Of a stretch of 64,000 nucleotides of DNA, positions 44,348 through 56,300 are shown piece after piece. The notes beneath the pieces are model-generated. The model ran no database searches and was not told the DNA's origin. It saw nothing but the letters and a program-made list of their open reading frames with translations. Each line of letters begins with the position of its first letter. Positions within the stretch are counted from its first letter, which is position 1. A program made the position numbers and the translations under genes. The stretch comes from Apiosordaria backusii (lineage: Eukaryota; Ascomycota; Sordariomycetes; Sordariales; Lasiosphaeriaceae): positions 248,001 to 312,000 of the forward strand of contig JAUKTV010000021.1 in NCBI GenBank assembly GCA_030549205.1, written 5' to 3'.

Positions 44348-46086
44348 ATGTCTTCGCAGCCTCAGCTCATGTCGCCGGACCCGGAGCCGCTGCGTCTTGC
44401 GGTACTCAGCTGGCTAGCCGCCGTCCCGTCGCCAAACATACCTACGCAGACGATTAAAGCGTCTTGCTTAACCTTGGGCGCAAAACCTGTCGCTTGCCGG
44501 TCCCCCGTATTCTCGTCGTCTCGCAAGCGACGCGCTTCTCAGACACCATCACCGACCGAGCCCATCTCGCCACCAGCAACTATCACAACCCCCACGACCA
44601 TCACGACTCCTGCTGACGCAGCCGAGCTCCTCTCTAAGATGGCAGACGCCCGCCAGTCGACAGCCCGCACGCCGTCTCCGAATAAGAAGCGGAAGACCGG
44701 CCGTGACGACCGTACGTTCTGGTCCCTCACTTGTCCTCAGCCATCAGCCGCTAACCCAACTCTCGGGGCGAAGCTCCCCGCCCCAGCTTGTCATACTCCG
44801 ATTCCGTATCGTCACTGTCGAGATCGAGCGGTAAGTCGTCGGGTCGTGGTAGCCCTACAAAGAAGGAGCGGAGTCTGAGGCAGACAACCGACTTCCCCGT
44901 GCGACGCATCATCCTGTCGGAACCGGGGAATTCCATCACCGACTTGCCTGACTCCGTCGTTCTGCTCATGCGGGACCTCAAGGCCATTGGCTCGGGTGAT
45001 GAGGGTGTCATCCCGGACATGTTCTACGTGAGTCCCTCCGATCAACGGCCGCTTCGGTCCTATACTAACCTTCGCGTCCTAGGAGACGATGTGTCGAGAG
45101 AACACGATCCTCAACCAGCCGAAGCGACACTGGTTTGTCAAAGAAGACGGAGCTGAAGATGAGGTCCGCTACCGCGACCGGCGGTTACGCTCGATTTGGA
45201 GCAGCAGCCTGGAATGCACGAGGAGGTCGGAGCACGAAGCCGGATGGAATGACTCCGTCCACGGGCCGCTCCTTGACGAAGCACTCTACGATATCTCGAT
45301 CATCGCCCGCAGGAACATGTGACTATCCCCTTCCTTCAGTCCAGCCAGCTCGACATGGAGACGATTGAGCTGACTCTCATGGCGGCAGTACTAGTACCAG
45401 GATCAGCTCTGCCTTCCGCGACACCGATCCGGAACTGGGCGAGACCAAGGTTGACTACGGCCTCTTCCTGCAAAGCACTCCCGACAGCAAGCTAGCCACC
45501 TTGAGCCGGAGTGTCCCTGTCGTCCACATAGATCTACCCGACGCGCCGCAGACACCGTTAGCCGTCAGCATCGAGACTAAGAGTCTCAGTGCACGGATAA
45601 CAGACGGTCCGACGCAGCTGGCCAACTGGGCGAGAGCGCACTTTCGACATATGGAGTTGGTTTGTCGACCTCCTGTTCTGGCGGCGACACCACTAGAAGG
45701 CCTGTCCATCCAGTCTCCCGATAATCCTACCCTACAACCCACGCTAGTAGCATCCACTATTCCTGTGCTGTCTAGTGATATTGGGCCTAGGCAGCTTCCG
45801 GTTCTTCCACTCATCTTTGTGCTAGGTAATCGCTGGAGCATCTCCTTCGCGCAGCGTGCCAACGGGCAGACTGTATGTACTTCCTCCTCCTTCTTCGTCC
45901 CGGCTTTCCCGCGGTCACTGACCTTACTCTGCACAGCTCATCTGGCAAGACGTGCCTCTCGGAGATACCAACACGCTCGAGGGGTGTTACTTCGTCTTGC
46001 ACTGCCTCCGGAGACTGGCGGCGTGGGCGGACATCGACATCAGGTCGTGGTGGGAAGATGCCTTGGCTGCGAAAATGGCGGAGTGA
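44348..46086 (+). CDS. PD-(D/E)XK nuclease-like protein (PDDEXK_12 type), five exons
   Basis: Model: 44348-44711, 44774-45027, 45083-45318, 45389-45872, 45937-46086; 1,488 nt, 495 aa, frame kept throughout. Introns of 62, 55, 70 and 64 bp have donors GTACGT, GTGAGT, GTGACT and GTATGT, and CTAAC or CTGAC branch sites. The N-terminal part is Ser/Pro/Thr-rich with an NLS-like KKRKTGRDD. Family landmarks: RPSLSYSDSVSS, GWNDSVHGPLLDEAL, NITSTRI, Asp in TKVDYGL (about D307), SIETK (E347, K349) and a C-terminal LEGCYFVLHCLRRLAAWA. The active-site trio is intact. It is a paralogue of the intronless gene at 7755, with the same motif order. It lies inside the 42-50 kb inverted-repeat-bounded segment, which suggests accessory status. 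Confidence 0.78.
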
Positions 46087-46981
46087 TGATGCACTAGCTA
46101 ATGACTAATGACTTGGTGTTTACAGAATATATTAAGAGCGTTACTAGTTCGATAGCCAGTTCAGAGCCTTAACCATCTGGATCTCGATACGCAGGACACG
46201 AAAAGACTTCGCCTTTCGATCTGGCAAGAAAATGACACCAATACTGCCAAGTGACCTTGTAAACAACCTTCCCCTGTGTGTAGATCAATCAGCCTCGCCG
46301 AAGCGACCAAGCCGCGTCACGAAACCGAGCTTGAAAGTGCGTGAGGCCCTGTAGTCACTCGAAGACACGGTGTTGGAGATGTGGGCTTATCCCTTTCCTC
46401 CTATTGGCTGCAAGCCACACACGTGACCTAGATTAGGTAGTAGCCCGGATCTCAGCCCCTAATACCACAGACCATCACCTATTTCCAGTTGGGAGTTGCA
46501 GGCCCAACAGGTCATGAGCCCCCGCGCCGCCGCGCATTGATTGTGTCACTAAAAGAACTATTTCATTGCAATCAGCTCTTTGAGGGCTTCTTTTTGCACC
46601 TATTTTCGCCTCTTGCAGAGCAAGGCGCGCTCAGAAAGTCGACGTCGTGTCCAGAGCTCTGGAACGCGTCTTGGGCGGAAGTGCGTGACGCGTTTTTCGA
46701 CCCTCATCAACGATATCACCAGATTTCTCCTTTGGCCTCATTCTGAGCCAACTGAGCCAGGGAATCACTTCCTACCTTGAATTTGACTTCGGAAACGATC
46801 AATTCAGGTCTGGAAAGGTCCAGTTTCTTTCAATTGACTTCAGTTGAGCTCAACTATCGTCAACAATATACATTCTTCGACTGCTTTCGTCCCTTTTCTC
46901 AGCATATCAGTCTCTTCAGTACAGTTCAGTTCTGTTCAGTACTCTTCAACCTTACAAGCAATCATCCAACTCGCAGCCAAG
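46087..46981. other. Intergenic, with leader of the gag-like fragment
   Basis: No gene supported. A pyrimidine-rich stretch with repeated TTCAGT/GTTCAGT units (about 46910-46945) precedes the ATG at 46982 and looks like a promoter or 5' leader. Confidence 0.4.
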
Positions 46982-47266
46982 ATGGCAGGAGATGAGATGG
47001 ATTTCCCGAAGCTCAAGGAGCTCAAGGGGGAGAAGAACCTACAGGAGTGGAAGAAGCTTCTACTACTCCATCTCAGTTACCATGACCTCGACAAGTATAT
47101 CCTGGAGGACGTTGTAGCGACCCCAGCCAACAAGAAGGATCGAATCAAGGTCCTACTCTTCATTCAGTCATCTCTCTCTACTGACGTACAGGAACGCCTC
47201 ACGAATGGAGGCAGCAAGGCAGACGAGATGGATCCGAAGGTAGACATGTATTTTAGGAACCATTAG
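46982..47266 (+). pseudogene. Copia-type Gag N-terminal fragment
   Basis: 94 codons from an ATG: LKELKGEKNLQEWKKLLLLH, then LSYHDLDKYILEDV and IKVLLFIQSSLSTDVQERL. The LxGExNxxEWK opening and following helices match the N-terminus of the gag-like polyprotein of Copia elements. It stops after MYFRNH, where a full Gag would run on for hundreds of residues. No protease, integrase or RT follows. It is a truncated fragment; a domesticated mini-gene is the alternative. Confidence 0.5.
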
Positions 47267-47566
47267 TCATATGTGCGAGGTTCAACAGCCTAGCCTCCTC
47301 ACAGGAAGAGCTCTATTGTCACACCAAGATATCCACAAGTCTGGAATTATAGCCATTGGTGCATCTGGGACACAGGTATAATATCTTTGAAAAGAGTATT
47401 GTATGGTCGCTTCAGACACCCCAAGGCCAGGCAGCAGAGATCCTTCCGGAAAATCGCGCTAAGAAGCATGTCGGAAGGAGTAGCTTCTATATTGAGGCTT
47501 GAGGGTTTGCTTCAGCTTAGCTTTCACTGGCGCGATTTGGGAGCTGTGTTAATATTTCGTTAGGCA

Positions 47567-48202
47567 GGAGAAGAAACATCGCCTCTTATCGATCGAGCCC
47601 GAGATGCTAGTCGATTTATCCTGTATCACAAGTGGGTAATCGAGAATAGCCCTCTTCAAGTATACGCTTCAGCACTTGTATGGGGGGCAGCGGCCCAGAC
47701 ACGGCAGATAGGTCTGCGCCTCACCAACACCATAGAAACCCTCGACAGTATCGAATTTGTTGAGAGAGCCATTCGTGCCATTATTTTGGCCATCATCACA
47801 AGCAATATTACCCTATACGAATTTGAGATAGCAGCCGGGATGTTCGAAGAAGCGACTATCAGTCCAGACATGCTGGTCTTTCCTAGGCCCATCGTGCGAT
47901 ACATTCAAAGCCATCCCATTAGCCTCACTAGTCTCAGCTTGTTGGTTCACCCTTGCAGTAGGATGGGCCGGAACGACGAGTAGGTGAGCGATCTCTTCGG
48001 TTTTATCGCACTCTTTCCGGAACTTCAACGCCTGTCGATTGGATTTGACCCTCGCGACGAGCATGAACAATTTCCTACCATCTCGCAGATGATACGGTTG
48101 CAGGGTTTACGATTTCTGAGCATCGATGCGGTACAATGTACCGAGGGCAAACTACTTTCGCTTTTACTTAGTCACAGAGATAGCGGCCTGACCGGCGGTT
48201 GA
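47567..48202 (+). pseudogene. Chimeric remnant: NLR-linker-like piece joined to F-box/LRR-like piece
   Basis: One frame of about 211 codons with a single TAG at 47981-47983. The first part, DASRFILYHKWVIENSPLQV then YASALVW, resembles the linker before WD40 repeats in fungal NACHT-WD (HET-E-type) proteins. The later part (ELQRLSIGFDPRDEHEQFP, GLRFLSIDAVQCTEGKLLSL) resembles the leucine-rich stretch of fungal F-box-type proteins. The join near 47690 suggests a recombination-made chimera. The TAG and the missing ends make it a pseudogene. Both assignments are by pattern only. Confidence 0.4.
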
Positions 48203-48779
48203 CCTGCCGGAAACGGACTTCTATTGAGGACTTGGTTCTTTGTTATATCGTCTATGAGTAGAGGTGACTTTTCCACCTCGAACAGGAATATGAGACCTCA
48301 AGAGCAGGATAAACCTGAGAAGGGAGATCACCTAGAACCAATCAACCTACAGTCCTCCACTACTTCTTGATCCTTCCATCTTGCAATATCTGACAGTATC
48401 ACACCTATAGAGACCCTAGCGGCTACTATAAGAAGTAGCTGGATTTTATGATTATATGGGGGTAGTTGTAACTCTTTCTAAATTTGGAACCACAAATGTA
48501 CTGCCTTCGCTTTTAAGCTACCTAATCTAATCGCTTTTCGTCTACCGGTATCTCTTCTGCAGTGTACTCTATTTCCAACTACTTATTGCTTCTAAAAATA
48601 TCTTACGGATAATAATGTGTAAAACTAAGCGCTTACTGTTATGTAATATAGCGATATCTCTAGGCGTCGAGATATAGCGCGAGTGTGCTCTGAGGAGTGA
48701 CTCTGTAAGGGCGGCCGTACCGCTTTACCCTTTGTACCAATAATATGAATAGCTTCGAGATCACCAGTGTCCTAAACCA
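48203..48779. other. No supported gene
   Basis: Mixed composition. It becomes AT-richer around 48420-48660, and I see nothing recognisable. Confidence 0.4.
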
Positions 48780-49071
48780 TTTAGAATTTGTTCGCGAAGA
48801 AGGTTGAGTTTCAACTGGCCGACGAGGACGTGGCTCGCCAGCTCTTATCTGGTCGGTTTGATGATGGGGTCATAGCTAACCGCATCTGTGACTGCAGGTC
48901 CTCTGGTACGACTGTCCGTTCGGCCACACACGCGACGTGCTGGGCATCTACAAGATTGTGTACGGAGTGCAGAAGTTGGTAGCCTTCTCGAAGGATGTGT
49001 TCTGGCTGTGGTACAAGGATGCTGTTCTCGGGCCGACGGCCGGGAAGATAGGCGAAGGCCCTCTGGCATAG
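48780..49071 (+). pseudogene. C-terminal remnant of a third PDDEXK_12-type gene
   Basis: The piece WYDCPFGHTRDVLGIYKIVY then GVQKLVAFSKDVFWLWYKDAVLG (about 48909-49030, then TAG at 49069-49071) aligns with the last ~45 residues of the nuclease-like proteins at 7755 and 44348. It keeps the same GxTxxLxGxYxIVxxLxxL spacing. A typical intron end (GCTAAC branch at about 48876, CTGCAG) lies just upstream, matching the last intron of the 44348 gene. The catalytic part is absent, so it is a dead tail. Confidence 0.55.
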
Positions 49072-49324
49072 GTGTGTTGATGTGAATTTCGCAACGGGAA
49101 TGACTTTGTATTATAATCCACTTACACAATAACGTTCCTGTCCAGTCCACAGCCTCGATATCTGAGTTTGCTAGTCAATGTACTACAAGAGGCTTTCCTT
49201 GTCTTGACGTGCTTCTTACGGGACCTTAACCTAATTGTACGCTTCCCAGAGCAGCACTAGACTTAAGTTGTCCCTCCAGAAACCATTATAAGACGGTTTC
49301 GCCCTGAGAAAGTTTGTCTAAAAA

Positions 49325-50000
49325 TTGTACCTTCCTGCTGTAATTAACCAGCTTTAGATAGAAAACTTTAAATATACTAACTACTTATCTTAGAACAGTT
49401 TCTACAGAACAGACAGATATAACTTCGTTGCTTATACTATATAATTCTTCTTTAGTTTCTACCATAACTATATACTGCCAGCCAATCTAACTGAAAGATA
49501 ACCTAAAAGGTCATTTATTATAAGGTATTTATAATAAGCCTTCTTATATTTACCTTTTTAAAAACGTCTGTTTTATTTAAAGTAGTAAAAAGTCTAAAGA
49601 AGAGAAGAAAGCTAATAATAAATATGTTAGCTATATCTAACTTCTACTATATTAAGCTATATCTTTTATTAATATAGATCTACTATATTAGGCTATACCT
49701 TTTATTAGTATACATTAACTAGGTTTCTATTGTCCTGTATTTTCAAATATTACTACTTTAACTATCTTTAAAGATATAAATAAGCCTTTATTTAAAATTC
49801 TATTAAAGCTATTTTTAAACCCTAAAATTTAAAGTAAGGAGAACTGATTTTTAGCCTTTAATAGTAGTCTAAATAACCTAAGCTTTAAAAGCCGAAAGAT
49901 AGACCAAGCTCTATCCTTAAGTAAATTTAATAGCATTGAAGATTTACTTCTGTATTACCTTTGCTAGCGCTTGTAAAAGGTCAAGGTAAGCAACATAGTA
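49325..50000 (-). repeat. Right arm of the large inverted repeat pair (AT-rich relic)
   Basis: Reverse complement of 42090-42780, including the internal 36-bp tandem duplication (about 49655-49720). It is slightly less AT-rich than the left arm, so it kept more of the original sequence. Edges are approximate. Confidence 0.7.
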
Positions 50001-50474
50001 CAGTTGACTTTTAATACCCTTGGCTTTCTCAATCCATTTCGTGAAGATGGATGCCAGGAAGTGGGTGAAGCGAGGCCTATCTAGTGCCTTAATACTTGTT
50101 TATACGGTTACTGTGACTATAGGAATCTTAGCGCTGAGCAAGGACAGTAACAAAAACGCAGGGGTACTTACTTTACATGTAAGCACTGATATGAGAGGTC
50201 CCGGAGCAAGAACTAACAGCGATCATCAAGTTTAACTTTACGTGGCTCTTGGGGAGATGGCCGGTCTCACGCATCTCTCTTTCCTCCAGGTTCTAACGCT
50301 TGTTCAAATAGACGTATAGGATAACCACCAGCAATCCCAACAACAACACTTACCCTTACCATCACCACAATCACCTCACCTCACCAACCTTCCTGACCTG
50401 ACTCCAACCTCTACTTCACCTCCACCTCACCTCCACCTCACCTCCACCACCACCAGGACCCCACGGTCTTGTCC

Positions 50475-50690
50475 AGGATGGACCAGCTTTGGCCGTGGAG
50501 ATCTCTCCGGCTTACACTACACTCCTCTCCCCTCCCACCAGCTCGGAACCCCAGCCCACTACCGCGCGCAAGCGCACCGCTGACGACGAAGAGGCTTCGG
50601 CCACCCACCAGCACAAGCGTGCTCATCTCGACGAGGACAAGGTTCGCCGGGCGGCCATCAAGACCGAGCTCGGCCAACGACGAGAACACC
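50475..50690 (+). CDS. Possible exon, hypothetical NLS-bearing protein
   Basis: The frame encodes LLSPPTSSEPQPTTARKRTA followed by acidic and basic residues (HKRAHLDEDKVRRAAIKTEL). This looks like real coding sequence with a nuclear-localisation-type patch, but it has no in-frame ATG nearby. A CTGAC branch (about 50393) and GTCCAG acceptor (to 50474) suggest it is a second exon after an unlocated first exon. The 100 bp before it is a CACCT-rich pyrimidine tract typical of fungal leaders. The frame runs on to 51106 without a domain. Weak call. Confidence 0.25.
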
Positions 50691-51164
50691 GTTCACCGCC
50701 TGCACCGCATCCACCACCTCCACCAGCACCACCGACGACCGTTTCGCTGGTGTTCCGGCCCGGCCCTGCATTTATGTTGCGCGCGCACACACTTAGTTGT
50801 CATCAATACTTATTTCAGCGAGAGAACATTGGCATGTGTGTCTGCGAGGTTTTGAACCGCGCTGGGCGACGACACAACCGCCGCGGTCATAAGCCGGCGG
50901 AAGCTGCAGGCCACCTCGCCTTCCAGTCACTCTCGCCGCCTTTCCAGCGTGGGAAGTACCGTAGGACACACGATGGTCGGAGCTACGGAGTGTCTCTAGG
51001 CATGAGCTATGATGATTGCGCATATTGGAGCGATGTTGTAGTCAGATGGTGCTTGGAAGAGAGAGCGTCTATTGCCAATATTACGATTTCTCAGATCTTA
51101 TACTGAAACGAACTCGTCCTAAACCCTCGCCATTCGGCCAGCACACTCGCCAATGCCACTATGG

Positions 51165-51713
51165 CTACCATCCAGCCGTGTTAGGGTCATTTCTAAAAGC
51201 TATCTCAGGCCAAATGTCGGCGGTCGAACTGTCCTTCGTCGAGGTAGCTATGGGGTTATTGGTATTCCTCTCGTCCAATATAGCACGACGTAATGATCCC
51301 GGCAACTCGTGTTCTACCATCTTGCGCCGCGTTGCTTTGGGTCCAGCGATCGTCATAGCATCGACAGACTGATCGGACGCGATATTAGGCGCTGCGTCCG
51401 ACGTGGGTTGTTGTCTTAAAGGCTGCGAGGCTCCTGGACGGTCCATAAGGGTGAGGCTAAGTTACGATTGACGTGAAGCAAGCCGTGCCGATGAAGGGAC
51501 CTCGATACGCTTAAAGGTGATTTTATCCCCCTTTTTCCCCCCGTCCTCCTCGTCTCCCCGCTCCAAACCAGTGTCACTTCCGACTTCCTCGTCTTCCCAC
51601 TCCGAATCAGTGTCGCTTTTGACTCCCTTGTCTTCCCACTCCGAATCGACTACTTCCTCGTCGCTGCTCGCAGGAGCTCGGTTGGTGTACTTTGCGTCAC
51701 CGCCGTCCTCCAT
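51165..51713 (-). pseudogene. DUF3295-like fragment with one nonsense codon
   Basis: From an ATG at 51713, a single frame of about 182 codons is broken only by TAA at 51462-51464. The N-terminal part is acidic, with two copies of DSEWEDxxVxSDT. It is followed by ITFKRIEVPSSARLASRQS and, after the stop, ATRRKMVEHELPGSLRRAIL and DERNTNN. The FKR-x-SRxS and RRxMxxxELxxSLRRxxLxER pairs resemble DUF3295 proteins (linked to GATA/AreA-type regulators). CAA-to-TAA by one C-to-T change would explain the stop. It ends after NTAGW. Low to moderate certainty. Confidence 0.42.
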
Positions 51714-53210
51714 GCTTTCCTCCGAGCCTTTCAAACCCGGTATGTGGTACTATTCGACCTGAACGGCTTGTCTCAAGACGTCGGACCGTCACTCGTGCAT
51801 GTGAAGGAGGTGATTAGCGTGAAACCTTGATAACAAGATGTTGCCAGGTAAGAAATGAACAGAGATCTTATCAGTGGTTCTCTGACAGCAGACGGCTCTA
51901 GACCCGGGGAAGAAAGAGCGGAGGTGCTGAGCTATGAATGGTCTGTGGACGTCAGGGAGGCAACACCAACTGCAACAGCTTCAACCACCCCGAGCAAGAG
52001 AGGAGGCACTGACAGGGATTACAGCATGACTCTCCCTTTTTGGGGTCACTGAAGATGCTACGCCATCGAGCTGCTAAGCTACCGAGACAGGAAAAGGAGT
52101 TGGCTACAAGAAGTCCCAACGGTACCTCTAACTTCAAGCTGCAGCTCTAATAACACAGAAGCAACCCCAAGACCACTGGTGCTTGACGATAAGTTGCCGC
52201 CAACCCTACCGTCCCCCCACGCAAGGCCCAACAACACGGCAGGGACTGCGTCGGATGGGGGCAGAACAGGACGCTAGCCGTGCTAGGTCCTCACCCCGTA
52301 CATATACACGAGTTAGAAGCGTCCTCGATCTCGCGCCAGGACTGTGGTTGACGCGCCTAGCTCTTGACGTGTCTTGGGCCCTTGCTTACTACTCTGCGCT
52401 CCCAGCTCTCAGCTATCTTGTATGACTCCAGAAGGAATACGACAAGTTCCGGGCCTCCCCTCGTTCCAACGCGAACACAGACGACATGTGCCACCGGTCC
52501 AACGCACTCGCCGTAGCTAACGCCCCCACCACAACAGTCCCAATGGGAGGCGTTCTCGGTCCCCCTCAAATCCAAGCCCGTGGCAAGCGACTACCGCCCA
52601 CGTACCGATAAGCACTTAGCAAGGCTTTCGACACTTGAAACCGGCTCGTTATAAGGTAAGTACGGGGATGCCACTACCCGTATCCATATTCGAGTTGCGA
52701 GCAAAAGTAAAAGCCGTTCACACTACGGTTTGGAGCGGACTGAGATACGGCGCTACCTGAGGCCCAGGTGACCACGATGCCTGTCAGATCCCGAAGTGAC
52801 CAGGTACTTAGTCCACTGCACAGTAGGTATCTTAGCTAAGATATTTACCCCGGACACGGGGTACTTCTCAGAAGGAGGGTGGCGTCCTCAACCGCTACCT
52901 CGTAGACATGGGCCACGGCCCCTGTATCCTAGCAACCTGAAAACCTGTCAGGTATCTGTAGAGACCACTAGTTCTACGTGTACCGGCGAGGGAAGTCGCT
53001 CTCCTACAGAAAAAGATCGGTACATGCAGCCACCCAGGGGCAGTTAACTGTACAGAAATCAGGTGCTAAATCCGGGGAAAATACTGCACAGTACCCACCA
53101 CAGTACAGTACGAGTACATCTTGGTCTGCAGTGAATTGCACTTCGATCGGCGCTGCATGATTGGTCATGCATCAGTACCTTAGCGGGAGTGTATGGTCTT
53201 CTGCAAGCCT
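51714..53210. other. No supported gene
   Basis: GC-balanced with only short overlapping frames and no domain. It becomes AT-rich after about 53380. Confidence 0.4.
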
Positions 53211-53375
53211 TGCAGTCTGATTTTCAAGCTATAAGGCTTGCTCCGTTTTTAGGCCTTTGATAGACTGTAAGCTTTGCAGGGAGTAAAAACTTACAAACTT
53301 ACAGACTTACAAGCCTTATAGGTAGTAAAAACTTATAGACTTATAGACTTGCAGTCGGGGTCTGGCCTTATAGGA
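53211..53375. repeat. Short imperfect repeat cluster
   Basis: Imperfect tandem units of about 8-10 bp (ACTTACAGACTTACA, ACTTATAGACTTATAGACTT) lie next to inverted CAAGCCTT / AAGGCTTG words. A small satellite-like patch at the edge of the AT-rich block. Confidence 0.45.
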
Positions 53376-56300
53376 ATTCGCGCTTTACTTATATTTATAT
53401 ATATATATTTATTTATTTAGACTGAACTTACGTTAAACGTTAATTAAGTACTATGCACTATACATACTTTTATTTATATACAATTAAGCCTATTATATTA
53501 TAGTTAAGACTACTTATTACTTATAACCAAGTCCTTTATAATTCCTTCTATAAAATAATACCCTAAATTCCTAAATTCTAACTAAACCCCTTTTAAAATA
53601 TACTAAGTCCTATAATATACAGTAGTAGTAATAGTAATGGTAGTAATAGGTAGTAGGCGCTATTTAAAAACCTATAAAGATATTGTTAGTCAATTGCGAC
53701 TATAAAAATGATAAGATAAAATGATAGACTTAATTAAAGGTACTGTACTTAATAGACGTATAGAAAATCCTATATAAAATGTTAGTAATGGCATATAATA
53801 AAGAAGAAAGGAGGTAATTTATAATGTATTGTAAAGGATAGGATATAGGTAGGTTTTAATAGTAAAATCTATAAACAGTTAGTAGTAATTTATAATATTT
53901 AAAGGAAAACACTTATAAAATGAAGAAAATAAATAATTAAGCGTTAAAATACTTATAAGAATAGACATTAATGATAGTTTAAGTAGGTAAAAAGGGTAGT
54001 AAAGACTTATAAAATATAATAAGGTAATATAATAGAATGTTAATGCTAATAACCTATTAAATAGTTAGTACTATTAAGTTTAAGACTTTTAAAATATTCT
54101 ATTTATACTTTTTTAATCTATATCTACTTTCCGATCTTTACCCGATATTAATAACACTATTCTTACCTTCGATACCCTCTATAATAGTATCCTTATCGGC
54201 ACCGGCAGCCTTACTTTTAAATTCTTTCTTCTTAAGTTTATCCTTACTTTTATCCTTTATATTAACGCTACTATTATTAAAAAGCTCTTTTTTAATAGGC
54301 TTATTAACTTCTATTTTATCAGTCTCTATAGCCTTGCCTTTAAACTATTTAGAAAAAGATTTATCGGAAGCTTACTTAATAAAGCTATTTAAAATATAGA
54401 TTTAATTGCAGGCTTTTTAAAACGTTAGCTTTAAACTTCTTAATAGGCAGCTTTTAAAAGGTTTTAGTAAAAGTAATAAGTATAAGACAATTATATAAAG
54501 TAGTTATAAACCTTTTTATAAAGAAAGAAACGGAAAGACAGTCGATACTTAACTTAACCTATAAAATAGTTGACGGTTAGTTAAGCTAAGATAAAAGAAA
54601 TAACAGTATAAAAATATTAAAGTAAGGTAAAAAATAAGGTAAAAGTAAAAGACAGTATGTTAATATAAATATATTAAATAGTAAATAGACTTACGATTTA
54701 ACTTAGAAATACTTTACCTTTTAATTATTGTAAATAAAGATAGTTTCTTTAATATTAATAAGTATAATATAAGGCTTAGTATACTAAACCTTTATAATGC
54801 TAATAATAACTGGCTTATTTAGGTAATACTTGACCTTATATAGTTTAAAGATAAGGTCTTTGTTTTTATTATTAAGAACGTTGGTAAATATAACGATAAT
54901 AAAGATATAATCTCTATTATTATATTAGTAAATAAAGATCTAGTCGACTTTATTAAGCTAAATATTCTTAAACTCTTTTTCTTTATATTTAATATAGTAG
55001 CTATAGGTAAAGATATATCGGTAAAGGCTTTTAAGTAAATAATAAAATTAGCCTTTACTTAACTTTAAGTAATGCTAAGACTTAAGTTAAGTAAAGCTAT
55101 TAGTTATAAAAGTCGTTAAGTATATATAAAGTAATAGTATAAAAATATATAGGTTACTATATAAAAATGAAAACTTTATATAGCTTTTGTAATGATTTTA
55201 AGGTATTTAAGTAAAGTCGAGATTATAAGAATTATCAATATTAATATATATAATTGCAATTCTATTATAATAGAAGTATTAATAAATAGCATACGATTTA
55301 TTTCTTCTTTATTTTCAATTTTAGAATAGCGTATTAATATACTATTTAAATATAAGCTTTTATATAAGTATAAAGATATTTCAAATAGCTTAAAAATCCT
55401 TTTATTTTTTAAATCTTTCTTAATATAATACCGATTAATATATCCTTTATTTCGACTTTATACTGACTGATTAATATACTGAAAAATAGCTACTTTTACT
55501 TAAATTATTAATACAATTTAAAATTGCAAGTTTTATAATAAAATTTACTATATTGGTTGAGATTTTAATAACTAAAGTTATCGCTAATTAGTATTACCGT
55601 ATTTAACGATATAGAATATAGTTAAAAGTAAGTTATTATACTCTATTGCTTTATTTAAGGCCTTTTAAGATATTATTAAACTGCTACTATAAACTGTTTA
55701 ACTTTAAGTAATAGCTATAGTAGGGCAGTAAAGATATAGGATAGAAGGGAGGGTTAAGGAAAAGGTTAGGGGAAAAGGTAGACTTACTTATTTATAAATG
55801 TAAACTTATTAGCTTATTATAATGTACTTTTAAAAATATATATTTTAAGTTAGCTATAATAATAGATATATACTTTCTATAGCTTTTTTTTAAATACTTT
55901 AAATATTTAAGCTTATTGTTTTAAAAAGGCTTTACTATTATTAATAGTATAGCGGATATTACTAATATTTATTTAGCCAATAATTGTAGTTTTTTAATAC
56001 CTTTAGTTATTACTAGCTTTAATATTAAGCTTAAAGTCGGCTTTTAAATCTTTAGTATTTAAATCCTTACAATTTATCTGTAATAAAATAGGACTAAAAA
56101 GCGTAGGATAGCGTTTATATAAATTCTTAATTTTAGTTATTAATTTAAAGTTAGTATAGATAAAAGCATTATATAAGAAAAGTTAAATCGTAATGCTTAT
56201 ATTTACTATTGTTAGCTTTTGCTTTTTAATATTAATTGTATTAAAGTGCTTAACTTAATCCTTAAGTTTACTATTAATTATTAGTAATTAACTACTATTA

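Noticed and set aside
50020..50235. 71-codon frame with one hydrophobic helix
   Set aside because: No ATG at its nominal start, it sits at the edge of an inverted repeat, and it has no homology I recognise.
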